Counted from the first letter of the stretch, positions 20,738-28,547 are shown. The stretch: DNA of 64,000 nt from Geodermatophilus telluris (GCF_900102745.1 NZ_FMZF01000005.1:124001-188000), one strand, 5' to 3'. The notes: generated by a model not told the origin, from the letters alone. Numbers and translations are program-made.

Positions 20738-20841
20738 GGGGTCTCCAGGGGGTCGCTCGGGGGTGCCGGTCGGCGTCCGTCCGGGAGGGACGGGCACCGG
20801 CCAGCGTATCGAGCGCCCGCCTCCGGTCTCGGAGACGGCGA

Positions 20842-21405
20842 CTACGCCGGGACGACGGCGTCGCCGACGGCCACCGTGCCGGGCTGCACCACCTCGGCGT
20901 AGACGCCGAGGCAGTGCTTCGGCAGACGGGTGACCTCGAGCACGGCCGAGCCCAGCCGCAGCCGGCGGCCCACCCAGTCGCGCTCCAGGTCGCCGGGGGT
21001 GTCGGCAGGAGTGTCGCCGGGGAGGTCGAGCAGCAGGTTGGCGCGCGGGTCCTCGGCGCCGCAGCCGGCCGGCACGACGCCCGCGGCGGCCCGGTCGAGG
21101 GCCTGCCGGGACACCAGGTGCACCGCGGCGGACCCGTCGGGCCGGGCGGTCAGCGGCTCGAGCCGCGCGGGCGCGCCGAGCGCGGCGGTGACGGCGGCGG
21201 CGTCCGCCGCCGGGTCGCCCGTGGCGGGGACGCCGGCCAGGGCCGGCGCGTCCTTCGCGCGCAGCACCCGCCCGTCGGCGCCGACGACGGCCCAGGCGCG
21301 GTCGCCGGCCAGTCCCGACGGGCCGACGTCGGCCTGCCGCAGCCGCGTCCCGGCGCAGCCGCGCACCGGGTAGACCGAGATGCCGACGACGGTGCCCGCG
21401 CTCAC
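20842..21405 (-). CDS. MOSC domain protein
   Basis: A 187-residue protein with an N-terminal beta-barrel part ([20 protein letters not shown]) and a MOSC domain with the conserved cysteine in [14 protein letters not shown] and GTVAVGDAV at the end. MOSC domains bind sulfur or molybdenum cofactor and occur in sulfurases and amidoxime reductases; the substrate here is unknown. I chose GTG 21405, 23 bases after the HNH gene; an ATG at 21444 would overlap that gene by 17 bases. Downstream is the 104-base gap before thrS. Confidence 0.85.
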   Translation of the reverse strand: MSAGTVVGISVYPVRGCAGTRLRQADVGPSGLAGDRAWAVVGADGRVLRAKDAPALAGVPATGDPAADAAAVTAALGAPARLEPLTARPDGSAAVHLVSRQALDRAAAGVVPAGCGAEDPRANLLLDLPGDTPADTPGDLERDWVGRRLRLGSAVLEVTRLPKHCLGVYAEVVQPGTVAVGDAVVPA

Positions 21406-21427
21406 GCCCGCCACGCTACGGCCGACC

Positions 21428-21817
21428 TCAGGCCGCGACGCCACCTCGTCGCCGCAGCCGGCGCAGCTGGGACTCCAGGTAGGGCCGGGCCCGGCGCTGC
21501 CCGCCGCGGACGGCGATCGCCTCGGCCAGCTGGGTGAGGGTGCGCCCGAGCCGCTCCTCGTCGGCCGGCCAGCCGCGGCGCAGGCACTCCTCCAGCCACT
21601 CGACGGGCGCGGTGTGCCCGCGCTCGGCGTTGCAGCGGCGGCAGGCCGCGACCTCGTTCTCCAGCCACGACGGCCCGCCCTTGACGCGCGGCACGACGTG
21701 CTCGGTCGTGGGGGTCACCTGCCCGGAGAGCGCGCGGCCGCACCAGATGCAGGTGGGGCCGTCCCGTTCCACGGCCGCCTCCAGGCGCGCGGCCCTGTCC
21801 AGTGCCATCTCCCCCAT
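21428..21817 (-). CDS. HNH endonuclease-domain protein
   Basis: A 129-residue protein with the HNH layout: a CxxC pair in CIWCGRAL, the catalytic His in TEHVVPRVKGG, and a second pair in AACRRCNAERGH. A C-terminal basic helix region follows (QLRRLRRRGG). ATG 21817 and ATG 21808 are both possible; a GGGGGAG run lies directly against the second, so I prefer the first. Such stand-alone HNH proteins are common in actinobacteria and their targets are unknown. Whether it cleaves DNA here cannot be told. Confidence 0.8.
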   Translation of the reverse strand: MGEMALDRAARLEAAVERDGPTCIWCGRALSGQVTPTTEHVVPRVKGGPSWLENEVAACRRCNAERGHTAPVEWLEECLRRGWPADEERLGRTLTQLAEAIAVRGGQRRARPYLESQLRRLRRRGGVAA

Positions 21818-21848
21818 GGTGCGCCCGATCGGGCCGGAGGCGGCGGAC

Positions 21849-22142
21849 TCAGCCGAGCCGCTCCTCCAGCCGCACGGTGACCTCGTCCCCGGCGGCCTTG
21901 CCGATGGTCCGGCGCAGGTCGGCGCGCACCGGCAGCTCGTGCGTGCCGTCGCCGAGGGCCGTGAACGAGCTGCGGAAGGGCACACCGTCGATGGTGCCGC
22001 GCACCTCCACGAGGCCGCGGGTGCCGGAGTACTCGGCCGAGCCGGGCATCTGCACGTAGGTCCAGCCGCCCTCGGCCGGACTGCGCACCAGGGGGGCGGT
22101 GAACTCGGCGTCGAGCGCGCCGGGGCCTGCGGGACCGCTCAC
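21849..22142 (-). CDS. DUF1905 domain protein
   Basis: A 97-residue beta-barrel protein matching DUF1905: [20 protein letters not shown], then [36 protein letters not shown] and [10 protein letters not shown]. Function unknown. The GTG at 22142 is supported by a strong GAGGAGGA about six bases upstream. It is divergent from the reductase-like gene at 22332, sharing a 189-base control region. Confidence 0.85.
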   Translation of the reverse strand: MSGPAGPGALDAEFTAPLVRSPAEGGWTYVQMPGSAEYSGTRGLVEVRGTIDGVPFRSSFTALGDGTHELPVRADLRRTIGKAAGDEVTVRLEERLG

Positions 22143-22290
22143 GGTGTCCTCCTCGACGGCGGTGGGGTGGCGGTGCAGACCGGCGCGCCGGCCGGATCCC
22201 ATCGGTCGCCGCGCGGTCCGCCGGTGGCTGCGGGCCCGGCGCGCCTGCACCGATGAGAAACGGGATCGGCCAGTGTCTGACCCGACGAGA

Positions 22291-22308
22291 ACGGCCGGGA
22301 GCGGCCGT
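22291..22308 (+). promoter_or_regulatory. Inverted repeat in the leader of the DHFR-like gene
   Basis: ACGGCCG-GGAG-CGGCCGT, seven-base arms and four-base loop, ending 14 bases before the AGGAG of the reductase-like gene. It could be an operator or a leader hairpin. The 22143-22331 gap between two divergent genes holds no other clear signal. Confidence 0.4.
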
Positions 22309-22331
22309 CCGGGACACGTGAGGAGCACGAC

Positions 22332-22874
22332 ATGGGCGCGATCCGGGTGCACGAGTTCACCACCGTCGACGGGGTGGTCGACGTCCCGATGTGGACGGTC
22401 GACTACGGGTTCCCCGACGACCTGTCCGAGTCGATCGGGGCGCTGACCGCCGCGTCGTCCGGGATCCTGCTGGGCCGCACGACCTTCGAGATGTTCGCCC
22501 CGGCGTGGTCGACGCGGACGGTGGAGGACGACCCGGGCGCGCCGTTCTTCAACGACACGACCAAGTACGTCGTCTCCTCGACGCTCACCGACGCCGGGGC
22601 GGTGTGGCGCAACTCCGAGGCGCTCGGCGGCTACGACGCCGACCGGATCCGTGGTCTCGCGGCCGACCGCGACCTCTACGTCAGCGGCAGCGCCACGCTG
22701 GTGCGCGCGCTGGTCGCCGACGGCCTCGTCGACGAGCTGCACCTCTACGTCTACCCGCTCGCGCTGGGCGAGGGCATCCGGCTGTTCCCCGAGGGGACGG
22801 CGCAGAAGCTGTCGCTGCTCGACGTCGCGAAGCTGAGCAACGGGGTCGCGCACCTGACCTACGGCCCGGCCTGA
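22332..22874 (+). CDS. Dihydrofolate reductase-family (RibD C-terminal) protein
   Basis: A 180-residue RibD_C/DHFR-fold protein, probably an NADPH-dependent reductase of unknown substrate. It opens with [14 protein letters not shown], has [20 protein letters not shown] (the region that contacts cofactor), [21 protein letters not shown] and [18 protein letters not shown], all typical of the family. ATG 22332 follows AGGAG at a good distance. Stands alone, divergent from DUF1905 and convergent with the MOSC gene. Confidence 0.9.
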   Translation: MGAIRVHEFTTVDGVVDVPMWTVDYGFPDDLSESIGALTAASSGILLGRTTFEMFAPAWSTRTVEDDPGAPFFNDTTKYVVSSTLTDAGAVWRNSEALGGYDADRIRGLAADRDLYVSGSATLVRALVADGLVDELHLYVYPLALGEGIRLFPEGTAQKLSLLDVAKLSNGVAHLTYGPA

Positions 22875-22887
22875 GCGGACCGCCGGG

Positions 22888-22912
22888 GCCGGGTCCCGCG
22901 GGGACCCGGCCG
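22888..22912. terminator. Bidirectional terminator hairpin
   Basis: GGCCGGGTCCC-GCG-GGGACCCGGCC: eleven perfect pairs and a three-base loop in the 54-base gap between two converging genes, starting 14 bases past the reductase-like stop. Confidence 0.8.
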
Positions 22913-22928
22913 CCGGCGGCGCACCCGC

Positions 22929-23807
22929 TCAGTCCGGGACGACCGCGTCCCCCACCCGGATCTCGCCGTCGGTGAGGACGTCGGCACGCAGCCCGCCGCG
23001 GTGGATGAGCGGGCGCAGCGTGCCCGGCCCGCTGAGCCGGTCGAGGTGCACGCAGGGCTCGCACAGCCGCCGCCCCTCGCACAGCACGTCCCCGACTCGG
23101 AAGCGCCGGCCGACCAGCGCGTTGACGTCGACGCCCCGGGTGAGCACGTTGCGGCGGCTGCCGGCGAGGTCCAGGGGCACCCCTGCCGCGGACAGCTCCT
23201 CGAGGACCTCGGCGGCCACGAGCGTGAGGTCGTAGCCGGGACGCCGCCCGCCCCGCGGGCTGAAGGTGCCGGCCCCGGCGGCGTAGCGGTCGCCGTCGAG
23301 GCCGCGGCCGGCCCGGGCCTGCGCCACGTCGAGCAGTCGCATCGGGGCCTCGGCGGCCGGCGCCACGGCGAGGCCCTCGACGGTGCCGCGCAGCACCTCC
23401 GCGGCCGGCCGCCGGTGCAGCACCGGGTCGAGGGGGGCGACGGCGTGGGCCTCGCGGATGCGCAGGTCCGCGGTGGCCCGGCCGAGCAGCGCCGGCGTCT
23501 GCGGGCTGAGGACCACGCCCGGCGGCGTGCCGAACGCCAGCACGGCCGCGGCGCCGTCGCCGTCCGGGTGCTCGACCACGGCGATCCACCACCCGGGCCA
23601 CTGGAAGCGCACCGGGTCCGCGATCGGCACCAGCCCCGAGCCGTGCCCGGCGAGCCAGGTGCGCCAGGCGCCCAGCGCCTGCGGGAGCCCGCCGTCGGGC
23701 AGTGGCAGGTCGCCGACCGGCACCTCGGTGACCGACGCCAGGCACGCGGCGAACCCCCGGGTGAGGGCCCCCTCGGGCGGTCCGGGTGGGAGCTCGACGT
23801 CGATCAC
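22929..23807 (-). CDS. MOSC domain protein with extra N-terminal domain
   Basis: A 292-residue protein. The C-terminal half is a MOSC domain: GRGLDGDRYAAGAGTFSP, SRRNVLTRGVDVNALVGRRF, the Cys pair in RRLCEPCVHLDRL and GEIRVGDAV. The N-terminal 120 residues (ASVTEVPVGDLPLPDG, GLVPIADPVRFQWPGWWIAV) form a separate module that I do not recognise. Start ATG 23807 has AGGAGG-like sequence upstream (CCAGGAGGACCC). MOSC proteins of this class are thought to carry sulfur or bind molybdenum cofactor. Confidence 0.85.
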   Translation of the reverse strand: MIDVELPPGPPEGALTRGFAACLASVTEVPVGDLPLPDGGLPQALGAWRTWLAGHGSGLVPIADPVRFQWPGWWIAVVEHPDGDGAAAVLAFGTPPGVVLSPQTPALLGRATADLRIREAHAVAPLDPVLHRRPAAEVLRGTVEGLAVAPAAEAPMRLLDVAQARAGRGLDGDRYAAGAGTFSPRGGRRPGYDLTLVAAEVLEELSAAGVPLDLAGSRRNVLTRGVDVNALVGRRFRVGDVLCEGRRLCEPCVHLDRLSGPGTLRPLIHRGGLRADVLTDGEIRVGDAVVPD

Positions 23808-23852
23808 GGGTCCTCCTGGGGACGGGGCGGGTGGTGGCGGGGCGCGCGGCGC

Positions 23853-24485
23853 TCAGGCGCCGGCCGCACCGCGGACGGCGAGCGACACCGCCAGCAGGGT
23901 CATGACGACGGCGATGGCGCCGTCGAGGACCCGCCAGGCGGCCGGGCGGGCGAACACCGGCCGCAGCAGGCGCGCGCCGAAGCCGAGGCCGGTGAACCAC
24001 AGGACGCTGCCCAGGCCCGCGCCGGCGGCGAACTGCCACCGGTGCTCACCGTAGGTCGAGGCCGTCGAGCCGAGCAGCACCACGGTGTCCAGGTACACGT
24101 GGGGGTTGAGCCAGGTCAGGGCCAGGCAGGTGCCCACGGTGACCGCGAGGCCGGTGCGGGCGCCCGCGGCGTCGGGCAGCAGCGCGCCGGGGCGCAGGGC
24201 CCGCCGGGCGGCGAGCAGCCCGTAGCCGAGCAGGAAGGCCGCCCCGGCGAAGCAGACCACCGGGACGAGCCACGGCAGCCGGGTCAGCGCCGCCCCGGCG
24301 CCCAGCACGCCGGCGAGGATGAGCACCACGTCGGAGAGCGCGCACACCCCGACCACCGCGGCCACGTGCTCGAGCCGCAGCCCCTGCCGCAGGACGAAGG
24401 CGTTCTGCGCCCCGATGGCGACGATGAGGCCCAGGCCCAGCGCGAGGCCGGAGACGGCGGCGAGCAGCGCCGGGGTGGTCAGCAC
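23853..24485 (-). CDS. LysE/ArgO-family basic amino acid exporter
   Basis: A 210-residue membrane protein with six helices; the family motif GLIVAIGAQNAFVLRQGL is near the N-terminus and TCLALTWLNPHVYLDTVVLL in the middle. Exports lysine and arginine in homologues. GTG 24485 gives the normal LysE N-terminus and has GGGG upstream; GTG 24506 is the longer alternative. It is divergent from a LysR-type gene 72 bases away, the classic lysE-lysG layout. Confidence 0.92.
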   Translation of the reverse strand: MLTTPALLAAVSGLALGLGLIVAIGAQNAFVLRQGLRLEHVAAVVGVCALSDVVLILAGVLGAGAALTRLPWLVPVVCFAGAAFLLGYGLLAARRALRPGALLPDAAGARTGLAVTVGTCLALTWLNPHVYLDTVVLLGSTASTYGEHRWQFAAGAGLGSVLWFTGLGFGARLLRPVFARPAAWRVLDGAIAVVMTLLAVSLAVRGAAGA

Positions 24486-24533
24486 GTCCCCGACGCTACG
24501 AAGCACCGGTTGTGCAGTCCAGCTACAGATCCT

Positions 24534-24550
24534 GATGCGTCGTTAGCATC
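24534..24550. promoter_or_regulatory. LysR-type T-N11-A dyad between lysE and lysG-like genes
   Basis: GATGC-N7-GCATC, a perfect five-base dyad that contains T-N11-A (T at 24536, A at 24548), the LysR-family binding form. It ends seven bases before the LysR GTG and 49 bases from the exporter start, so binding could repress the regulator itself and help activate the exporter. Confidence 0.6.
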
Positions 24551-24557
24551 GCTGTCC

Positions 24558-25439
24558 GTGGACCTCGACCTGGCGCAGCTGCGGGCGCTGGACGCCACCG
24601 TGCGCGGCGGCACGCTGGAGGCCGCCGCCCGGGCGCTGCACGTCACCCCGTCGGCCATCAGCCAGCGGCTGCGTGCGCTGGAGGTGGCCACCGGCCGGAT
24701 CCTGCTGGTCCGGACCAGACCGGTGCAGGTGACCGAGTCCGGGCAGGCGGTGCTGCGGCTGGCGCGGCAGGTGGACCTGCTGGCCGCCGAGGTCGTCCGC
24801 GAGCTCGGCGCCGAGGGCGCGTCCGCGGTGCCGACGCTGCCGATCGCGGTCAACGCCGACTCGATGGCCACCTGGGTGCTGCCCGCCCTCGCGCCGCTGG
24901 CCGGCGAGGTCTGCTTCGACCTGCACCGCGAGGACCAGGAGCACACCAGCGCGCTGCTGCGCGCCGGCACGGTGATGGCCGCGGTGACCGCGGACGCCGA
25001 GCCGGTGCCCGGCTGCACCGCCACCCCTCTCGGCGGCATGCGGTACCGACCGACGGCCACCCCCGCCTTCGTGCGGCGCTGGTTCCCCGCCGGCCCCACC
25101 CCCGAGGCCCTCGCCCGCGCCCCGGTCGTCGTCTTCGACCGCAAGGACGACCTGCAGGACCGCTACCTGCACGCGCGCGCCGGCGCCGGCGTCTCCCCGC
25201 CGGTGCACTTCGTCCCCGCCGCGGCCGACTTCGTCGCCGCCGTCGGCCTGGGGCTGGGCTGGGGCATGGTGCCCGACCTGCAGGCGCGCGGGGCCGGTGC
25301 GGAGCTGGTCGCCCTCGACGACCCGGTCGACGTCGTCCTCCACTGGCAGCAGTGGCGGCTGCGGTCGGCCACCCTCGACCGGGTGCGCGACGCGGTGGTG
25401 GCGGCCGCCGCCCGGGAGCTGGACCGGCCCGACCGCTGA
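24558..25439 (+). CDS. LysR-family regulator, ArgP/LysG-like
   Basis: A 293-residue LysR-type transcription factor of the ArgP (IciA/LysG) subgroup. N-terminal winged helix: LAQLRALDATVRGGTLEAAA, LHVTPSAISQRLRALE. The effector domain has NADSMATWVLPALAPL, a signature of ArgP/LysG, and GLGLGWGMVPDLQA near the end. In Corynebacterium LysG activates lysE with lysine or arginine. GTG 24558 follows the dyad closely, leaving little room for a ribosome site. Confidence 0.92.
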   Translation: MDLDLAQLRALDATVRGGTLEAAARALHVTPSAISQRLRALEVATGRILLVRTRPVQVTESGQAVLRLARQVDLLAAEVVRELGAEGASAVPTLPIAVNADSMATWVLPALAPLAGEVCFDLHREDQEHTSALLRAGTVMAAVTADAEPVPGCTATPLGGMRYRPTATPAFVRRWFPAGPTPEALARAPVVVFDRKDDLQDRYLHARAGAGVSPPVHFVPAAADFVAAVGLGLGWGMVPDLQARGAGAELVALDDPVDVVLHWQQWRLRSATLDRVRDAVVAAAARELDRPDR

Positions 25440-25466
25440 GCGGCCACCTGTCCCCGGGGAGAACGC

Positions 25467-25508
25467 CGAGGGGCCGGGCACCCCGTCGCGGGAGTGCCCG
25501 GCCCCTCG
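25467..25508. terminator. 15-bp stem terminator between lysG-like gene and tRNA-Val
   Basis: CGAGGGGCCGGGCAC and its exact complement flank a 12-base loop. It starts 27 bases after the regulator stop and ends seven bases from the 3' end of tRNA-Val on the other strand, so it can serve both converging units. Confidence 0.8.
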
Positions 25509-25514
25509 TGCCGG

Positions 25515-25586
25515 TGGGCGATACTGGGTTCGAACCAGTGACCTCTTCGGTGTGAACGAAGCGCTCTACCACTGAGCCAATCGCCC
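25515..25586 (-). tRNA. tRNA-Val (CAC)
   Basis: 72-base cloverleaf: acceptor GGGCGAT/ATCGCCC, D-arm GCTC...GAGC, anticodon stem CTTCG/CGAAG with loop TTCACAC (anticodon CAC), T-arm ACTGG-TTCGAAC-CCAGT, discriminator A. It reads GUG codons, very common in these genes. Apart from the anticodon arm it is the same as the tRNA-Val at 28548. CCA is not fully encoded. Confidence 0.95.
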
Positions 25587-25612
25587 GCTGCGCCGACCAT
25601 GATGCCAGACGC

Positions 25613-26098
25613 TCACCGCCACAGGGGCACCCACCCCGGCACCCAGTCCGGCACGCCGGTCACGTGCAGCACGACCAGGAGCACGCCGCACACGAAGGCC
25701 GCCGTCAGCAGCCCGACCGCCAGGCGCACCCACACCGGCTGCCGCCCCAGCCACTCGGTCCAGGCCGAGACGTGCCGCTTGGTGAACTCCAGCAGCCGCT
25801 CGGCCCACATGAACTCGGTCGCGAGGACGAACAGGCCGGCGATGACGGTCAGCCAGCCCGGCCCGGGCAGCGGGATGGTGACCAGGCCGAGCGCGACGAC
25901 CAGCCCGCCGACGACCCCGACCACCGCGCGGTAGGCGGAGTCCAGCGAGCGGCGGGCGGCCAGCCGGCGGCGCCAGCGGGTCTCGGCGACCCGCTCCCGC
26001 AGGCTGTGGTGCCCGTCCTGGGCGAAGTGCGCCCGCCGCTCCTCCGCGGTGGGGCGGGTGCGCCGCTCCCGCGGGGGTGCCGTGTCCTGTCCGCTCAG
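25613..26098 (-). CDS. TIGR02611-family membrane protein (PGPGW), probable CTG start
   Basis: A 161-residue protein with a charged N-terminus, two adjacent membrane helices around the family motif IPLPGPGWLTVIAGLF, an amphipathic stretch (AERLLEFTKRHVSAWTEWLG) and a last helix. No ATG, GTG or TTG in frame gives a full-length protein: the first GTG would cut into the first membrane helix. CTG 26098 overlaps the anti-sigma stop as CTGA and has AGGTGA upstream, so I infer a coupled CTG start. Function unknown; it lies third in the sigma factor operon. Confidence 0.75.
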   Translation of the reverse strand: MSGQDTAPPRERRTRPTAEERRAHFAQDGHHSLRERVAETRWRRRLAARRSLDSAYRAVVGVVGGLVVALGLVTIPLPGPGWLTVIAGLFVLATEFMWAERLLEFTKRHVSAWTEWLGRQPVWVRLAVGLLTAAFVCGVLLVVLHVTGVPDWVPGWVPLWR

Positions 26099-27012
26099 CT
26101 GGTCACCTGCCCGCTCGCCACCACGTCCGACGGTTCCGCCGGCATCTGCCTGCCCGGCTCGACGCTGATGGCGTAGCCCTCGTAGGCGTCGAGTCCGGTC
26201 GCGGCCGAGCCTACGGTCCGCAGGTCGGTCCGTGGGGTGACCACGTCGAAGGTGCCCAGCGGCACGGGGTCGTCCCCGGCCACGCCCCACACCACGTACA
26301 CGCTGTCGCTGCTGTCGTTGACGGCCAGCCCGTCGGCGACCACCTGGAGCCGGCCGTCGCGGGCCACGACGGTGGCCACGGGCCGCCCGTCGTCGTCGAC
26401 GACCGGCGCGATGGCCGCGCGCCCGGGCTGCAGCAGCGAGTCGAGGACCTCGGCCTGCTCGGTGGCCAGCGCCTGCGCGTCGTCCCGCGCCGACCCCAGC
26501 ACGACGACCCAGGTGCCCAGCGCCAGGATCGCGGCGACCGCCGCGGCCACCAGGGCGTTGGGCAGCACCCGCCGCCACGCCGTCCGCTCCGCCTCCCCGG
26601 CGTCCGGGACGTGGGCCGGGAAGCCGGTGGCCTCCGGCGGCGGGTCGGTGCGGCGGCGGCCGCCGGGCCGCCCGGGGCCGGCCGCGGCGGTCGACGGCGG
26701 GACGGCGCCGCGGCCGGCCGGGGCGTCGTCGCCGGCGGCCTGCCCCACCGCGCCGGGCGGGGGCGGCACCTGCCCGGTCCGCTCGACGGCGGCGCGCAGC
26801 CGGTCGCGGAGGCCGTCCGAGGGCTCGGCGGGCGGCAGGTCGGCGGAGAGGGCGGCCATCACCTCGGTGGTCTCGGCGACCGTGCGGGTGCAGCGCGGGC
26901 AACCGGGCAGGTGCGCGCCGAAGACCGCCTCGTCCTCCGGCTCGAGCGCGTGCAGCGCCCAGCCGACGGCGAGCTCGTCGAAGGTGTCGTGTGGATCGGG
27001 GCGCGCGCTCAC
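26095..27012 (-). CDS. RskA-like anti-sigma factor
   Basis: A 305-residue single-pass membrane protein. The N-terminal zinc-type anti-sigma domain has HLPGCPRCTRTV (HxxxCxxC), a disordered Pro/Gly/Arg-rich linker follows, then one membrane helix (ALVAAAVAAILALGTWVVVL) and the extracytoplasmic RskA domain with VYVVWGVAGDD and ISVEPG near the end. RskA holds SigK inactive and is cut by membrane proteases to release it. GTG 27012 overlaps the sigma gene stop by four bases, which supports them as a pair. Confidence 0.92.
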   Translation of the reverse strand: MSARPDPHDTFDELAVGWALHALEPEDEAVFGAHLPGCPRCTRTVAETTEVMAALSADLPPAEPSDGLRDRLRAAVERTGQVPPPPGAVGQAAGDDAPAGRGAVPPSTAAAGPGRPGGRRRTDPPPEATGFPAHVPDAGEAERTAWRRVLPNALVAAAVAAILALGTWVVVLGSARDDAQALATEQAEVLDSLLQPGRAAIAPVVDDDGRPVATVVARDGRLQVVADGLAVNDSSDSVYVVWGVAGDDPVPLGTFDVVTPRTDLRTVGSAATGLDAYEGYAISVEPGRQMPAEPSDVVASGQVTS

Positions 27013-27662
27013 CGGGCAGCACCCCCGTCGACGGGCGCCGGACCGCTCAGCGCGCCCCCGATGCTCGCGCCGGCCACGGTCCCGAGCTCCTCCTTGAGCC
27101 GGCGCATGCCGGCGAGCATCCGGGTCTTCACCGTGCCCAGCGGCGCACGGGTGAGGGCGGCGACCTCCCGCTGCGTGTAGCCGCCGTAGTAGGCCAGGGT
27201 CAGCGCCTCCCGCTGGGCGTCGGGCAGCGCGCTCAGCGCGGTGCGCACCCGCTCGGAGACCACGCGCGACCAGGCCTCGTCCTCGACGTCGTGCTCGCGG
27301 GTCGGCGCGCTCAGCACCAGGTCGTCCCCGGCGCGCGTCTGCCGCCGGCGGTGGGACTCCTCGCGGCGCACCGCGTCGACCGCCTTGTGGTGGACCATCG
27401 CCATGAACCAGGAGGAGAAGCTGCCGCGCGACCCGTCGTAGGCGAACGGGTCGCGCCAGACGGTGAGGAACACGTCCTGGACGACGTCCTCGGCCAGCGT
27501 GTCGTCGCCGAGGACCCGCCGGGCCAGCGTGAAGGCCGGACGGCGGAACCGGTCGTACAGGTCGTCGACCGCACCCCGGTCGCCGGCGCGCACGCGCGAC
27601 ACGAGGTCCGCGTCACCGGAGTCGCCCTCCGGACGTCGTGCCGGACGCGTCACGGCTCCCAT
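27009..27662 (-). CDS. ECF sigma factor, SigK-like
   Basis: Extracytoplasmic-function sigma factor of about 217 residues. Region 2: LYDRFRRPAFTLARRVLGDD, LAEDVVQDVFLTVW, SFSSWFMAMVHHKAVDAV. Region 4: LPDAQREALTLAYYGGYTQR and LGTVKTRMLAGMRRLKEEL. Paired with an RskA-like anti-sigma gene, it matches the SigK group. ATG 27662 or GTG 27668 could be the start; neither has a ribosome site, so the message may be leaderless. Divergent from the SsgA-like gene. Confidence 0.9.
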   Translation of the reverse strand: MGAVTRPARRPEGDSGDADLVSRVRAGDRGAVDDLYDRFRRPAFTLARRVLGDDTLAEDVVQDVFLTVWRDPFAYDGSRGSFSSWFMAMVHHKAVDAVRREESHRRRQTRAGDDLVLSAPTREHDVEDEAWSRVVSERVRTALSALPDAQREALTLAYYGGYTQREVAALTRAPLGTVKTRMLAGMRRLKEELGTVAGASIGGALSGPAPVDGGAAR

Positions 27663-27675
27663 GGTCACACGTCAC

Positions 27676-27703
27676 GTTCGACAGGCACACTGATCCCGGT
27701 TCA
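27676..27703 (-). promoter_or_regulatory. Candidate ECF-type promoter of the sigK-like operon
   Basis: On the minus strand TGAACC (complement of 27698-27703) and TCGAAC (complement of 27676-27681) are 16 bases apart, about 13 bases before the sigma start. The spacing fits an autoregulated ECF promoter of a leaderless gene, but the hexamers do not match the CCATCC-type -35 of mycobacterial SigK, so this is only a candidate. Confidence 0.3.
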
Positions 27704-27802
27704 CCACGCCGTAGAACGGGTAGCGAGCGAGCACCCGGTCGGATGACACGCCCGGGGCGCCGGGCCGCGCACCGTCCCGGCGTGCCGGTCGTTGGAGAGG
27801 TC

Positions 27803-28246
27803 ATGCCGCAGCACGCTTCCCCCGGGTACTCGGTCCCCACGACGCTGCACCTGGTCGGCCCCTCGTCGTGGACGGAGGTGCCCGCCGTCCTCTCCTACGA
27901 GGTGCGCGACCCGTTCGCGGTCCGCATCGGCTTCGGAGAGGCAGGAGAGCCCGAGGACGGGATCACCTGGCTGCTCAGCCGTGAGCTGCTGGTGGCCGGG
28001 CTCGACCGTCCCGCCGGCGACGGCGACGTCCGGCTGTGGCCGGCCCGCACCAGCGGCGACGTGCTCTACCTGCACCTGCGGGCACCCTCGGGTGAGGCGC
28101 TGTTCGAGCTGTCGCGGGCCACGGTCGCCGCCTTCCTCCTGCAGATCGAGGCCCTGGTGCCCACCGGCCAGGAGACGGCGGCCCTCGACGTGGACCAGGA
28201 GCTGGCGGTCCTGCTGTCCGGCGGCGCCGACCCGGCGGCCGGCTGA
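27803..28246 (+). CDS. SsgA-family sporulation/cell division regulator
   Basis: A 147-residue SsgA-like protein. The fold signature is clear: VLSYEVRDPFAVRIGFGEAG, ITWLLSRELLVAGLDRPAGD, GDVRLWPARTSG, LRAPSGEALFELSRATV and the closing LVPTGQETAALDVDQELAVL. SsgA/SsgB proteins recruit FtsZ and guide septation in sporulating actinomycetes. ATG 27803 follows GGAGAGG. The gene stands alone, divergent from the sigma operon by 140 bases and followed by tRNA genes. Its presence suggests a host with sporangia or complex division. Confidence 0.88.
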   Translation: MPQHASPGYSVPTTLHLVGPSSWTEVPAVLSYEVRDPFAVRIGFGEAGEPEDGITWLLSRELLVAGLDRPAGDGDVRLWPARTSGDVLYLHLRAPSGEALFELSRATVAAFLLQIEALVPTGQETAALDVDQELAVLLSGGADPAAG

Positions 28247-28287
28247 CCCCGGGGGGACCCCCCGTGAGAGCCCCCCGCCGGGTCGGG

Positions 28288-28293
28288 TATGGT
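28288..28293 (+). promoter_or_regulatory. Candidate -10 of the tRNA-Gly/Cys/Val cluster
   Basis: GGGTATGGTT: TATGGT lies 20 bases before the first base of tRNA-Gly, with an A/T-poor GTGAGA-like -35 about 19 bases upstream. It is the only TA-bearing hexamer in the 67-base gap after the SsgA-like gene. Confidence 0.35.
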
Positions 28294-28313
28294 TCTCCCC
28301 GTACGACAGCAAC

Positions 28314-28386
28314 GCGGACGTGGCTCAGTTGGTAGAGCATCACCTTGCCAAGGTGAGGGTCGCGGGTTCGAATCCCGTCGTCCGCT
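28314..28386 (+). tRNA. tRNA-Gly (GCC)
   Basis: 73 bases: acceptor GCGGACG/CGTCCGC, D-arm GCTC/GAGC, anticodon stem TCACC/GGTGA with loop TTGCCAA (anticodon GCC), T-loop TTCGAAT, discriminator T. First of three tRNAs on this strand. Confidence 0.96.
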
Positions 28387-28429
28387 CGGGACCTCGGGCG
28401 CTGGTCGCGAGACCGGCGCCCGTGTGTGC

Positions 28430-28500
28430 GGTGGAGTGGCCGAGAGGCGAGGCAACGGCCTGCAAAGCCGTCTACACGGGTTCAAATCCCGTCTCCACCT
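28430..28500 (+). tRNA. tRNA-Cys (GCA)
   Basis: 71 bases: acceptor GGTGGAG/CTCCACC, anticodon stem ACGGC/GCCGT with loop CTGCAAA (anticodon GCA), T-arm CGGG-TTCAAAT-CCCG, discriminator T. 43 bases after tRNA-Gly and probably co-transcribed. Confidence 0.95.
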
Positions 28501-28547
28501 CGCCTCCGCGCCGGAGGGTGGAGCGGGCCGGTCGGCAGACCGGACTC

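Noticed and set aside
20738..20841. Possible T-box or leader control for thrS
   Set aside because: The gap before thrS is 104 bases and contains no T-box consensus or specifier-loop structure that I can see.
20842..24485. A defence island (HNH, MOSC, DUF1905, DHFR-like genes together)
   Set aside because: The genes are on different strands, have terminators between them and show no helicase, methylase or other typical defence partners.
27676..27703. SigK consensus promoter
   Set aside because: The hexamers do not match the known CCATCC-type -35 of mycobacterial SigK, so I list it only as a weak candidate and make no regulon claim.
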